Source: Anseranas semipalmata
Taxonomy: Eukaryota > Chordata > Aves > Anseriformes > Anseranatidae
Reading direction: 5' to 3'
Assembly (NCBI GenBank): GCA_013399115.1
Contig: VXAA01005633.1
Span: forward strand, 1 to 64,000
DNA: 64,000 nucleotides
The position numbers were made by a program, and so were the translations under genes. This document shows, in pieces, positions 25,827 to 39,700 of this stretch (positions are counted from its first letter, which is position 1; each line of letters begins with the position of its first letter). The notes under the pieces are model-generated. The model was not told the DNA's origin and did no database searches. It saw nothing but the letters and a program-made list of their open reading frames with translations.

Positions 25827-28662
25827 GGTGTTCTAGCTTGTACTGCTGTGAATGTGGTTAATGATAATAGAATTATCTAGTCATTTTAAATCCTGTTATA
25901 TTATTAGGTCATCTGAACCCTCCTCTTACTATGTCTCGAGTTATTCCCCGCAACCTATCTTGTACTAGTTCTTTGTCTGCGCTGCTTTTACATGTGTTGA
26001 GCAGTCCCCTTCTTCCCTTGGGAGGCTTTCACCATCTGATAAATCACCCCATTAAGGATTTTCTTGTGATATTTAGCCTCATTTCACCTGCTTTCTCCCA
26101 GCTTCATGGATTTGTACCATGTGGAAGTTCTGCTCTGATCTTCTTGCTTTACCTATCAAGCAATTGCAGTTAATCCTTCTTTCACTGCATCAGAATGTAA
26201 CTGCTCAGTTCTTGTGCTTTTCAGGGTTTTCTTATGGGGAGAAGCAAGTTTCTAAACTGGCTTTTTGACTACCTCATTTTGATAGAAAAGTGCCTGGTAC
26301 TCAAATACTCTTTAGATGACTGGGACTGATTACACAAAGAGCTTCCAACTTTCCAGTGCTTAAATGTGTTGCTCTGCATATGCACCACTACAGTGCTGGG
26401 CTTTATGCATGCATGTGTGCCCTGCTACGTTTGATGTAGCAGTGTGTGATGAATGGGAAGGTAGAGTTTTTTCTCATAAAACTCGAGAGCTGCTCCTTAA
26501 CCATTGCCACAAGTCAGCTGAAGTATGCTTTCAGTCTGTCCTGCTTGTTTGCCCAGTCTAAATGTGGATGGGCGTAGATACCTCTGTTATCCTACACATA
26601 CATAGATTGCACACTTTATCCTCTGTTGTGATGTTTTCTGTTTCTAAATTCTTCCTGTCTACATTGCTTTTCCACCATGAAGAGAAATAATTTCTAAACA
26701 TGTCCAAAGAGACATACAAGTTATCCTGCACTGCTTTCAGTATTTCATGGTCTCTGCTAAATGTAGGTTGGCCAAAACAAGTAAAAGAAAATAGTTTTCT
26801 ACACAGCAGGTAGGGAGGCCATGGAGTGATCTTCTGCTGTCTCACAAGGGTACCTGCAGATACATCACATCATTGTCATACTCTTCATCTGCTTTCTCAA
26901 AAATGGTTGTGAATTTAATAAGAAAGATGGAGGAATATTGACATCTTTTCAGTAATGTGTTGCTCCCACTGCAAATTTGGCTTTCTGACAATTTTCTTTA
27001 TTAATATCTTCTACAGAAGCCCAATTCTTCTGCATTTTATTCGTTTACAGAGTAAATAAGTACATATTACATTAATATTCATCCGTACTACCCAGAGAGG
27101 GTAGAAGACTGGGAATTGTCATTTGAAATTACTTTTAGAGCTAAATGTGCTGGAAAAATATTACACTGCAGTAAAATTCAGGTATATGAAATCCACCACA
27201 CTATTATCATGCACTAATTCTTTAATTTGTGGTGACATTTGCTGTTTTTTTTTTTTTGAGAGGTGGTGCTACTTTTTCTGAGATTCTTCCCTTTGAGAAT
27301 TAGATCAGATTATATTTCTCAGTGTGCATTATCTTACATTTATTCAAGTTTCAATTTCCTCAGTCACCAGGCTTTTCAGTCCACCAGTGTGAAATATATA
27401 CGTGGGAAGACTCACAAAGCTCATTGATTGTGTTTTAAAAGATTGTTTTAAACCTAAGTCTTATTTCACTGGCAAATTTCATCACTTTATTTTTAACTTG
27501 TTTTTCCAGATTATGAATTCTTTAGGTAATATTATCTTACTGTCAGTTCCTTAGGAAAGTATTAGCTTTTCCATTTTAAAGATTATTTTAATGTTAGCTT
27601 GTTTCTGTGTGTATACACAGTCTCTTTCTGGTTTTCTTTTTCTCTGTTCATTATTGCCTTCAACCTGGTTATATGTAAGGAGAGAAAGACAAGTGCATTT
27701 CATTAATTTTATGGATTCCTCTTGCCTGCATTGCCTACAATACATGTGTACAAGGTATTTCTTGAAGTTTTTTTTTGTTAATTAAATCAAATTGCAAAAA
27801 GGTTATAGTTAATATTATTGGGGAACTGTTCTGAGCTTTTACATAGTTGAGGATTAAACTGTGCTTATGTATTGAGGCAAGTAGGATGGACACTGAAAAA
27901 ATAGCGGGGAATCTACTGATTATAGTAAATGAAAACTCACAGTTTTCAAACTCGCATATGTTTGTTTCTCCCCATATTTTCTTGTTGTCTTCAAGTCATA
28001 TAGTTCTGTGTGAACACCATGAGCTTTATTAATTTCATTGAGAAACCACAGCCTTTGTCACAGAATTTTCTGATTTATTTTAACTGGCCTTACCTTTATA
28101 TTGAATCAGTTCTTAATTATAATGTGTAGTGACCCTTACATCTTTCTTCAAAGGTTCACTGTCTAGTTTCTTCAAGAGTTGATTTATGTGATGACAAACT
28201 AGATAAATTTCTCCTTCCTAGCTATTCAGGTGTATTGGTAGGCCAGCATTGTCCTTGCTTCAATTCTCTGGCATTTGAGGAAGTACAAAATATACTCCAG
28301 TCCTAATGACATCAAACCTAACTTCCCAAGGACAAGAGCTTGTTGGCAAATTGCCTGAGTTACCTCTTGCAGCTCTTTCACTGTCTTCTGAAATAGCCAA
28401 AATGGGCCGTAACAAGTTACTAGTGTAGTTCAGCTAGATAGTCTGAAAACGGATGTATCCTGTGAAACGGGAAAGTGGACGTGCCTGAAGGTCCTGCCCA
28501 GAGATGCAGTGGAAGAAGAGCTCAGTGCAGTTTGATTTCTAAAGTTGTCTCTTTCTGAAACCCTTGAATTTGCTGCTGCTTCAAGTTTCTTCAAGCTTTC
28601 CCTTCTTATCTTGAACAAAAGAACTTCAGAATGGCAAGGTAAAGTGCTTGGTTTTTCCTGTG

Positions 28663-28693
28663 TTTCTTTCTTTCTTTCTTTCTTTTTTTTTTT
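28663..28693 (+). repeat. CTTT microsatellite with T run
   Basis: Five CTTT units then a run of ten or more T and CAG. Together it mimics a splice acceptor tract. Confidence 0.85.
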
Positions 28694-31600
28694 CAGTAAC
28701 ACAAAACTGGTATGAAAGGGTAAACCAAAAAAAAACCACATTACTTCAGGAAGACCTTAGGCTGGCCTGGCTTCATTGACTGGCTTATCCAGGGTTTGAA
28801 TGTGCATTACCAGAACTGGATAACAATTTCCTATACATTTGGAAACCTACAACTTGGAATTACCTTGTTTATAACTGATTAAGCGGCAACTAAGAAAACC
28901 ATACCTCAAAATTAAGATGTTTAAATGTGAGGTTTAACAATGCCAACCCCCTTCTAATCCTAATTAACAAAAGTTGTTCTAATTCCTTATTGAAACTAGT
29001 TCCCCAAAATGCTATTGTTAACCTTTAAAAGAGTGTTTATGTAGACAGCTGAATATGAAGTCATATGACTTTTTGGTGAAGAGAGGCACTTTGGCACATG
29101 GCTCTCTAAGATGTATCTTTTACCATGCTTTTATCTTTGCTTTTTTGGATAAAGAGGGATTCAACCACAAAATGTGTTTTTTTTTTTCCTTCTGTTTATG
29201 CATCTCTTAGTTTTTGATGGACTCAGGAGATGGCACTCAAAAGCATTGTTGTGCCTCTGTCTTAATGTGATCTCGTCTAAGGAAGATGGTGGAATCCGAG
29301 TAATCTGTGTGAAGTTGTTTAGATAAATAGTTCTGTGGTGACAAATGAAGTTCTGCTGTAAATTAGAAACTGGGAAAGAGAAAGAGGCATTAAGGAAAAT
29401 AGGTCAGCAGTATACAAGGGCAAGAGGGATTTATTCCTGGAAAGCATGCTTGTTTTGAAGAGGGTAAGTGCTGAGATGGCAACTTTAGTAAGAGAGACAC
29501 AATTATTTAAATTAGTTGCAAATAAGTAGGGTTTAGAAGGAGGCAATAGGAGAGGGATGAGATTTGGCATAGAGCAGTGCAAGTTACTGAATGTTGAAGG
29601 GTGCTTCGAACTGTATGCTAAAGTGCAGGTGAACGGTATGCTTTCAAAGAAAGGTCTGAGGCCACAGCGTTAGAGATGTTTTAAGTCCCTGTTGACAACA
29701 GAAGCAGTCTTGGCCGTGCTTTGCTTCCTCCCTTATGTCTCCGTAAGCTTTTATGAGACTTAATTAGACTGAACTGGCTCAGCCTGGGAAACGTAACCAA
29801 TTAAAATTGTTTTTATTAAACATTAATTTTAATTTAGACCTTTTGTGTAGTGATACAAATGCTTGAATAAGCAGAAAGGAGAAGGTAGACAGAGGGTTCC
29901 GGGGATGAGGATGACCATCTGGGGAGAGGAAGAAATGAGACTGCCTCTTTCAACAGCGCCTGTGGTTTGCACTGATGTTGCAGCTTAACGAAGCGCCAGG
30001 CTGAGATGTTATTGTGAACAACACAATGGAAATACAACTGCCTGGAAATATTGCATCTCATCTTCGTCACGTATTGTGTAGGAACTTTGAGTGACAGCGA
30101 TTTGCATGCTAGTGTGTTATTGGGACCACAATGCTCAGAGAGAACTTGTGCTTTTCCCAGTCTCTCCAGTCACCAGCCTCCTTTTGTGGAAGCTGTGTGC
30201 TAACCTGGTGAGTCAATGACTTCATTGTCTGCCATGAAGAATCTAGATGTGTTTTGTTGTTCTCAGAAATTTGCTTGGGGCTATTTTACTTTCAAAGTGC
30301 CATTTCAGCTTCTGTCCTTTTTGGCTGACTTCACTGGTACTAGTGAGTATTTTATATTTTTCTGAAAATAAGGCTCTGGCTATCTCAAAGAGATGACCTC
30401 AAACTGAAAGCATCTAAGGCTGGAGATGAGCCTCAAAAAGATAGAAAGGAATCTTCTGTGCCTCAGTTTCCTCAAACGAAGAAAAAAAAATGGAGAATAA
30501 CTTTTACTTTGCATCCTGAGGGTGCAATGAAGCTAAAGTCATTATTGTCCACAAAGCGCTTTTGCCATACTGTGCTGAAAGGCATTACAGAAGTACTGAG
30601 TGCTATTTATTTTAGTTTTGATTTAATGCTTTTGATTAAAAAATTAATAAAATTGTCATAGACCAGATTGTAACCCTGTAGGCACTTGAAATGGAGCATT
30701 CGTAAATGAAGCATTTACTGAGAAGTTTGAAATTGTTTTTCATGTTGACTTCAGCAAAACAAATTGAGCAAAGAACAGTGAAAAATGCTATAGTATTTTC
30801 TGTTATGAAAATAGTGAATTTGTTTGGTGCCTTAGGTAAAATCCACGTTGTGCAAAAGACCAAAAAAGAAAATGCTTCAATGTAACACGGAAGCCCAACT
30901 GAAGCAATTTTAGTGGAGTTTCTATGTGAAGGATGGGGTGAAATGCAAAAAGCGGCATGCTACTATGCTGCTCTAGAAAAGAGAAGTAAAAGATGAAACT
31001 GCAAATAGTAAAATCTCATGACTAAAATTTTGCACAGCAGCTAAGAGACCAGGAGAACAGCCTGGCATGCCTCGTGCCTCTGCGGCGAGGCTGGGTGCCC
31101 CGCACTGCTGTAGCAGCGTGTTGACTCTCTTGTGCTGCATGGCCATGCGCCCCATGAGCTTGCCCCCGAGGAGCTGTGCCTGCCTCTGGGACCTTGCCTC
31201 TTTTTTTTTCCTTTAGTGAAGAAGATGAAATGGGAAGAATTAGCATTAAGCTGTGCAAGATAGTTATCCCTTAACTCATGTGTTTGTCCATCTATGTGCT
31301 GTGTAACACAAAAGACCTTTAAAACAGATGCAGGGGTATTTTTTCATTGCAACAATGACGATTTAAGTCAAAAAAGTTAAAAAAATCAAAACTATATGTT
31401 AGCAAATCCCAGCAAATGAGAACTAAAGATAATAAATAAGAGGAAAACAGCATACTTTCCTTTGAGCAAAATGATAGAATAGTATAATTATGTTTTTCCA
31501 ACTCTTTGGACTAAGTTAACTGGGTTATTTTTAGTAACACAAAAACAAAACCTTTGAAGGTTAGGTTTCCTAAATGAGAGGAAATTCAAAGTTAAAGAAT

Positions 31601-34600
31601 TCTTGCCAACTTTAAACTCCCACTGATGTAGTGACTTTTACCTTCTTGGTAAACAGTTACTGTATTTTAATAGCCTTTTTAAAAAGCAAGGTCTTTAATA
31701 AACAGTCTGATGTCATCTCTTAACAGTCTTGTGCCATGCTGAGAAAAATATCCTGAATTGAATTTTGTTATTAAAATGCCTGTGTGAGTAAAATGATGTT
31801 TTGTGTGACAGAGAACAGAGTGCTATAGTTTCAGTTTGCCTCTAAATTGACTCTACATCCAGTACTCAAGGGGATTGAACTGTTCTGTACTTAGCTGAAG
31901 CTAGTGAAATCCTTGCATGCTGATACAGATCTGCAAATCAAGCAACAAGGGACTATTTCAGATTAAAAAAAGAAAAAAAAGAAATGAATAAGGATAAAAG
32001 AGCTATGAGACCTGTTTGAAAATTGCCTAATGACAAATTCAAGTTGCTAAATAAGAAATGCTTTTGTGTCTCCAAAAAAAAAAAAAAGAAAGAAAAAATC
32101 CTCAGAAGGATGAAAATCGTGGTCTCTGAAAAGGTGAGGTGAATAGTAATATATTCAGGAACATTACAGGGAAAATGTGAAGTGATTTATGCAGAATTTT
32201 CTCCTTTCCTTTGTCTCGATATCAAGGGGAAACTATGTGACTCATCTATAATACATCTCTGCAGAAATCTTTCAGATCTCTAAACTTATAGGTGGAGGCA
32301 CGTACATTTGGTTTTCTGCAGGGGAAGAAACTGCGTGTCCCTGTTTCATGTATCCATTGTCATTTCTTTGGCTTTTAAAAATCATGCAGGATTTAATGAC
32401 TTTTTTATTTTAGTATCTACATACAGAATAAGCTAACTTGTCAGATTAAAGGAAAAAGTATTTAAAATTCTGTTGTTCTACATCAGTTACAAGCAGGTTT
32501 ACTCAGTGCAGCTCTATTTATAGGAGAACTAATGGACGTGACTACCCTGACCTACTTCAGACTACTCAACAGAAAAAACAAATATGCTGCAGTTGTACCC
32601 ATGCAGGGTACCTTATTTCTTCTTCAAGAATGAAATACTGTCTTTGCTGTTGTGGCCTTCTGAATATGTCTGTATATTTAGAAGCCAACAAATATATATA
32701 TTTGTTTCCTGGATGCCACAGTAACTCTCCATGTTAGAGGTATATTGTAGTGTTTTTTTCTTCTTTCTAGAAATGTCAACTTCTCCATATAAAATGAATG
32801 TTTTTGTTGTTTGCTGGTCATGAAATCCCAGATTTCTATAACATGGAGTTGTGGAGGTGGAAGAACTCAAGTTCTTAAAGAAAACTATACTTCGTGTTGT
32901 AAAAAATCACTCCTGTTGTGAAATGATTCAACTAAAGCATCTTCTGACAATGCAGGGGCGATTTTTTTTTCTGTAAGTGTAGGTACTATGAGATAATTGG
33001 AGGTGGTGGTGGTGTATATAGATACATATGTATATATCAGTTAACATGAGGAAAGATAAAGTAAATGTTATGTGATGCCATCAATCAGAAGAAGATTTGT
33101 CACCTGTCAGGTGCCACATTCATGTTGGCTCACCACGTGAGGATGTCTCTGTACATGAGGTAATCCCTGTGTTATTCAAGGTAAGTGATAAAAGAGCCTG
33201 CACAAAACCAGGCCTGGCCTTTGGGCTAAACTTTCCAGGGGAATTTGATTATATGCTCGCCTATAATTGTAGCCTTGTTTCAAATAATGGTGATAACTAT
33301 TTCCATTAAAAATATTTCCCATGACTTCGACATCAAAGTATGACTTTGAATCTGTCTTTAATACGAACCCTAGTATTTGTTTTACACTGGCAGATCTTGG
33401 TGGTCTCTGTGTTAGTCTGTGAATCATATAGAAAGAGTATAAAATTTCAGAGATTCAAACATGGAAATAGCCTGTAGATAAGCCTTATTTAAAACAAACA
33501 AAGAATATAAACTTTCTTCTGTGAAACTTTTATTCCACAGATACTTTTTGAATCCTGAGAGAAAACAGAAACCAGAATAAAAACTGTAACTAGGCAGTTA
33601 CACAAAATGAACCCATTTTATTTTTAGGTCAACAATCAATCTGATGTAATTTGATATAGTTGTACATGGATCTATAAGATAAGTACTTCTCTTTGTAATA
33701 CAGTGGAAACATCTATAATTTGTTATTGATCAGACCTTCAGAAAGCTCTTTACATGCTTTAGTTAATATTGAAAGTATGGCTTTCCACACTTTACATATT
33801 TCAAATATTTACCACAGGAGAGAGTAGTACTTTCTGGTTACATCTAATCTTTTGGTTGACTTTCTGTCATCACATTGCTTTTTAAAACCTCATTTTAGTG
33901 GGCTCACCAATAGGCGGCACTATTGGCACTGAAATGGCCTCTCAGGTCATACCCAACGTTGGCTTGGTTTTGCTGTTTCTGCTCATAGGTTGCTCTGTAA
34001 GTGAACTGTCTCACAAATCAATTTTGTAATGAATTGTCTTAAATTTTGTAATCCTTCACATGCTTTGCATCTAATAAGATGTTAGGTCATGGACTGCAAA
34101 TGTTACCTGGTGATCAGAAAAAGAAGAGGTGAAGTTCATCTGGTATCTTCCAACAGGAACAGGCATTTTGTGGCTCAACATCCTAAGCTGCTGCTGAGAC
34201 ATTTGAGATCCATTTTAATGCTATTGCTTTTAGAAGTGCCTTATGCAAAATCTCAAAGCTCCTTTGCAAGACTGGAGTGTTATCCCCAACATACGAATAA
34301 CAAAACACACTTTTAAGTGATTTTTACACTATTGTGTAGTAAATCAGTGTAGAACTTTAGAAAAGGCACAATGTTCTCTTCATCCTAAGTCTGTCTTTGA
34401 TATAATAAATAGATCATCGAGATGTTATTGGGTTAAATTTGGGAACAATTTACCCATTTATAAGTGAACAGAAGTTCAGAGCACTGAATTATTGTAATAT
34501 TTTCCAATATGCTTTGACTATTTTAACAAAACATTTTATTTGTGGGATAAGAGCTGCTGCAAAATGACTCACCATGATACAGTTATTGTGCTACAATAAC

Positions 34601-34880
34601 ACTAGTCTTCTTTGAAATGTCCCTTAAACATGATCTAGTTGGAAGAGCTACATACCTTTCTTATCCACTTGTTACTTGCCTTCTGTAGAGGAACCTTGCT
34701 ATATGGACTTGTTACAGTAGCTATCAGATTACAGTACACCTCCTCACTCTGCCAAGCACCTTGCACTGTCAGTAGTTCTGGAGATGTCACTGAAGCTGCT
34801 CAGCGAGGGGAATACTAACGTAGTTTTCACCCAAACAGTGAATATAGTCTATGAAATGTGATTGCAATGCACATTGAGAA

Positions 34881-35215
34881 ATCATAGAAAGGCTTGGGTT
34901 GGAAGGGACCTTAAAGATCATCTGGTTCCAACCCCCCTGCTGTGAGCAGGGATGCCACCCACCAGAGCAGGTTGCTCAGGGCCTCATCCAGCCTGGCCTT
35001 GAGCACCTCCAGGGATGGGGCATCCACAGCTTCTCTGGGCAACCTGTTCCAGTGCCTCACCACCCTCGTAGGAAAGAATTTCTTCCTCATGTCTTATCTA
35101 AATCTACCCTCTTTTAGTTTATGTTTGAGAATTAGCAGTGCTTTAGACATTGCTATGTTTTTCTTTCTCTGTCAGATCCCATTTTGTGCCCTTTCCCTTG
35201 TACAGCTTTGCTGAG
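34881..35215 (-). mobile_element. CR1 LINE 3' fragment, antisense
   Basis: Read on the minus strand this is a CR1 3' end. The + strand shows ATCATAGAAAGGCTTGGGTT, GGACCTTAAAGATCATCTGG and CTGGGCAACCTGTTCCAGTG, which are reverse complements of the CR1 3' UTR and the HWNRLP coding segment. It extends through the ATTTCTTCCTCAT and AATCTACCCTC blocks to about 35215. Antisense to PARD3. The tail repeat is reduced to about one unit. Confidence 0.92.
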
Positions 35216-36384
35216 TTACTTAAGTATTTGCAAAATCTTTTATTTTGCAATATTCTTTCTCTGCTGGTAGGCATAGACTGTTTAGCGACATTAATTCACA
35301 CAAACATGTTTGGTCAGTAACAACAATAACAAAAAAACGGTTTAATGCGTTTCTTACTGTTTGTTGGTGAGGTATCACTGTAAGGGCATGGTAAAGCCCC
35401 TTCCTTTAGAGAAAGAGCAACAGCAGCAGGCAGGACAAGGCTGGCTGTGCCACAGGGGGTCAGAGGGAAGCCCGGAGTGCGTGCTGCAGAACTGGGTTTT
35501 GGGAGGCTTGGTCAGTGCCTGTTCCTAATCGGCTGGTTCTCCTTCCTGTTTGCACTCTTTTTATCGTGGAGCATGGGAGGATTTTGTGAATGCTCCATCA
35601 AACTAAAATTTTTGCTGCAAATTTTCAGTTCCTTTTTAAATGATATTTAAGAATTTTAATAATGTGCAATAATAGAGGCAAACCTCCCTGATACACGTTT
35701 TGTCCAAGATTTTTTTTTTACTGTAAAGAAGCAGAACCAGCAATATATCTCAAGTTAAATTGTCTAGTGTGAAAATCTTTTGTCTAACCCACTAAAACTC
35801 TTTGAGGGCTCTCATACTTGTCAGTGCTGTCTGCAGTGCCTCCTGTAAAAAAGAGTTAACAGACAGCTGTGGTGCAATCCGCTAAAATGCTTTTTTAGTG
35901 AAAGCTACTCTAAATGGCCAAGCAATATTTGTGTTGTGCTCCTGTAGTTAGTGTTGCTAGCTGCGTAATAGAGTTGTATGTCGTGTAATTGTTACAGAAT
36001 AGATGAATATGATTTCAGTGAGATATCACAGATTGTTGAGCCCCAAAGGACTATGAACTTCAGTAAACCTCTAAACTAATACTTGTTACAAAATAATTGA
36101 GATACTTCAGGGCTTGTCCAGTTTTTGTTAGTATTACAAGGCTTTAAATATATGTTTTAAGAGAAGTCATTCGGCATGAAATGAAATGGTAGTTAGTCCG
36201 AACTGAATGAAGTGTTGTATAGGCTTGTCAAAGGAAGGTTGTATCAAACTAATTATCTTCACTGGCTATCTGGTGTGTTGTTTCTTTTGGATAGAAACAA
36301 ATAAAATAGGTCTCACTCAAACCTGTAAAAACATTTCCTTCTAAGGCATTTCACAATAGAAATAGTGCCATCATGAAGCCAACC

Positions 36385-36515
36385 AGTTTTAAGGCTCAGC
36401 TTGATCCATTTATTAAATGGGAAATAAGAGATGATTGCCTGTGATAGCAGGGGATGAATTTGATATTCATCAGGAGACCCAGGAAATCCCTTCCATTCTG
36501 TGCTACTCTATGTCT
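36385..36515 (+). mobile_element. Old CR1-like LINE 3' remnant
   Basis: The stretch ATTGCCTGTGATAGCAGGGG, then GATGAATTTGATATTCATCAGG, CCCTTCCATTCTGTGCTACT and CTATG resembles the 3' UTR of ancient CR1 elements (a GGGG-ATG-ACTAGATGA-CCCTTCCA-ATTCTATG order). Divergence is high and the assignment rests on the order of short motifs only. Confidence 0.5.
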
Positions 36516-36685
36516 ATATGATATCTATTCAGTGATCTGACTGAGCAAGGCAAATTTCATTTGGGAGTAGTGAGGCATATAGAAACTATATGAATATTGC
36601 CATTTCCAATTGTGGGGTGACCCTGCTGCACAAGGATGTGAACAGCATAGGAGTGACTGACATGTAAGCAGAATAATAACTCTAC

Positions 36686-36702
36686 AAAAAAAAAAAAAAA
36701 AA
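36686..36702 (+). repeat. A homopolymer (17 nt)
   Basis: A run, followed by a GTTTT-rich stretch (36725-36745). Confidence 0.85.
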
Positions 36703-36770
36703 GATTCAGCTGGTTTTCTTTTTTGTTGTTGTTTTGTTTTGTTTTAAGTGGATGATGATTTAATGTAAGG

Positions 36771-36798
36771 TTTCTCCCTCTCCTCTCTCTCTCTCCCT
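36771..36798 (+). repeat. CT-rich simple repeat
   Basis: Polypyrimidine tract of TCTC units. Confidence 0.8.
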
Positions 36799-39700
36799 GG
36801 ATTGCTGATAATAGCTGTGCACCTAGTATAGGACTGATGTGGATTACACAAAGCTCTTATCTAATTATATGTGCATGTATATGTTTGTGTGCAAGAGGGA
36901 GAAACCCTACTTTTTTATTCAGTAACTTTTGTTTTTTCCCCATGTGATCTTTGTTCTTCAGATTTGACTGAAAATTGCCCTTCTCTGGAGATTTGGCCAG
37001 TTAATCAAGAAGTGAGAACATTAGCACAAAAGCCTGATGCTGGTATATTTGTGCTAGTTAAGACACAGGAAATAGGTCCCTTAGGAGCTGTTTCCTATCA
37101 AGCCTGATCATACAGAGAGAGAACCTACTTTATGTTGCGAGTACCAAACAAACATTTATAAAATGTGGCTGCCAGGAGACTAATAACAAATCTGGTCTCT
37201 TCTTCCATAATCATTACAGAGAAGTGCAAGAGAATAAAAGGGAAAGATGAAGGGAAGGGCACGATTTAATAACATAAGCATTGTTTTTGTTGTGTCCCAG
37301 CTGGGGAACATATTACTGGTATGCAGTCTTTCAGGAGCTTTTCTTTATTGATAATGTGTCCTTCTCTACATTAAAATCTGAAGTATCTGTTGGAAGTTAT
37401 ATACTGTTCCTTTCTGACCATTATTCACAGTACTTTAATTCACTACACTAAAATTTAAAACATAAATGCTGGAAAACAATCAAGCTTGATTGCTCCTTCC
37501 AAAACACAGAGGCTGTGTATTGAAAGGCTTCTATTTGTAGAGGTGTGCATGTCAGGTATATTTATCATATGTTGTTCACGCTGGCAGCTCTGCCTATTTG
37601 CCATAATGGTGGCAATTCCTTGCCATTTCAAGACCGTGCTTTCTGTTGATAATGTTAGGAAAAATGCTGAAAGTGTTGTATAATGAGAACTGCCAACCCA
37701 CGTGAAAATACTTTGCTGCAGTTACTCTGCAGACTACTAAAAATACAAAATGGGTTTAATTATGTTTTAAAAGCCTGTTTCTTTGTATAGCCCTTGTGTA
37801 CCCATGTCAACCCATCTTGTTGTTGAGGCTGAATCCCGTGTGCTGCTAACAACTTCAGAAGCTGGAAAAAAAATGGCTTGTGTACAATGAGAACAGATTT
37901 AGTACAGCTTACAGCTAAATTTCCCAGAATTTCTCTTTTGAGTGAAAATGTTAAAGTCTTTGACACTGCAGGCTGATGAGGCTGCCCAAACCCTTCGCTT
38001 TCCCACGCACGGATGTGGTGATGCAGCTGGGCTGCCTGTGATGCTGGCTGCGGGCTGCGGCCAGATCTGGACAGTGAACACTCCTTCCCAGCACTCAGAC
38101 AAGGTGGAGGATTAAGCTCTGTAAATTAAGTGTGAGTTAACAGGAATATCAGGGCAGGAAGGCACAGGCTTGGCAGAGGGAGCCTGTAATTGGAGGTGCA
38201 GAAACTAGAGTAATGAGTTTAATGCTGTAGGTTGCAGAAGTGAACGAGGAAAATATACAGAAGGGAGATTGGTGATGAAACCTTAGCACAGCTCCATGGA
38301 TGTGTGTATTGTGATAATCTTTACTTACAGTTTCCCTTTCTTTAATGTTAATTTGAATTTGTTCAGTGCACAAGACAGTTGCTGTTTACATAACAGGGGA
38401 CTGTTCAGTTTTTTTCTCTTGTGCTGGTCGGTGTTGCAGGCTTCCTGTAGAGTGTTCAAACCATTTGAGAACAGAGCTACTCTACTCTTTTCAGAGCTAC
38501 TCTTTTTCTTACCATTATCACTAAACTATCCGATCTCTTTCTGAACAATAATGAAATAATTATTGTATCCCTCCGAATTGGGGAAAAAAATCCAACCTTC
38601 GCTCCCTCTTTCCAGTTATTGATAGAATGGAGACATTGCTATCAAATTTGAGAGCTGGGATTTAAGTGTTCAGAGAAGACAGATGTATACATAACCCTTA
38701 CGTGCCTTAGAACCCATTTCCCATCGTCTCTGGCTGAAGTAGCTTGTATCAGCACCTACTCCAGCCAGGCACCTAGAGATGAAGAATGCACCAATGAACC
38801 GCGGAGGAATGTAAGTGAAGGGCTAACTTTATTCAGACTCCATGGCTGCTTTTGAGTTTTCTGCAGGTAATTGTCAAAAGAAGAGCTTCAGAAGGGAATA
38901 TGAGGAAGGAAAATAAAATAGATCTGCTTATTTTTTTTGGAGAGTTCATCAGAAGTGCATAGAATAGCACAGAAGTGTGGAAAAGTGCTTGTTTGAAAAT
39001 AAAGTAGTGACTTGTAGTGACTTCACTGTTATAAGAGAGGAGTTTTGGACAGATGCATCTAAAAGTAGGAATAACTCTTTGAAACCCCTAATTCTCTTAA
39101 CCTACCTATTTTTTTTTAAGAACTTTGCTTTCTTTTTGATGCCGTTGTTCAAGGTGATAATTATGTTGTTTAATCTCTGTATTAGTAGCCTAAATATATG
39201 GCAGATGGCATATGAGCTTTATGGAAAGTTACATCTGAGCAGCGAGGCTCTGGTGAGAAGCCCTGGGTGAGTCACCTCAGTTAACAGCAAAAGGGAACCA
39301 GTGGCATTTTGTACTCAACGCATTAGGTACATAGAAGTACACTGGAAGAGGTGCTTCAGATTTTCCTCTGTGCTCTAAAAATGAAATGACCTTTTATTAC
39401 TTCATTTCAGTTTTGGAAAAATAAATCATTCTGTCATTAGTGGTTGAATGTTAATTTCATGAGAAGGTGTATCTTTTGATATAACAGGTATTGATGATTT
39501 ATAGAGATAAAAGAAACCTTACAAGTTTGTGAGTTTGCTCAAATCACGTATTTCTGAAAAATGTCTGCAAAAATATCAGTCTGGGTTCTCAGAAACTTTC
39601 TTGTGCTTCTCAATGTCCTTTTCCTTGGTTTACCTCATGATAGTGCATGCAGGTGGAATTTGCTTTCCAAATAAAGAAATAATTGCTAGATGCAGAGATT

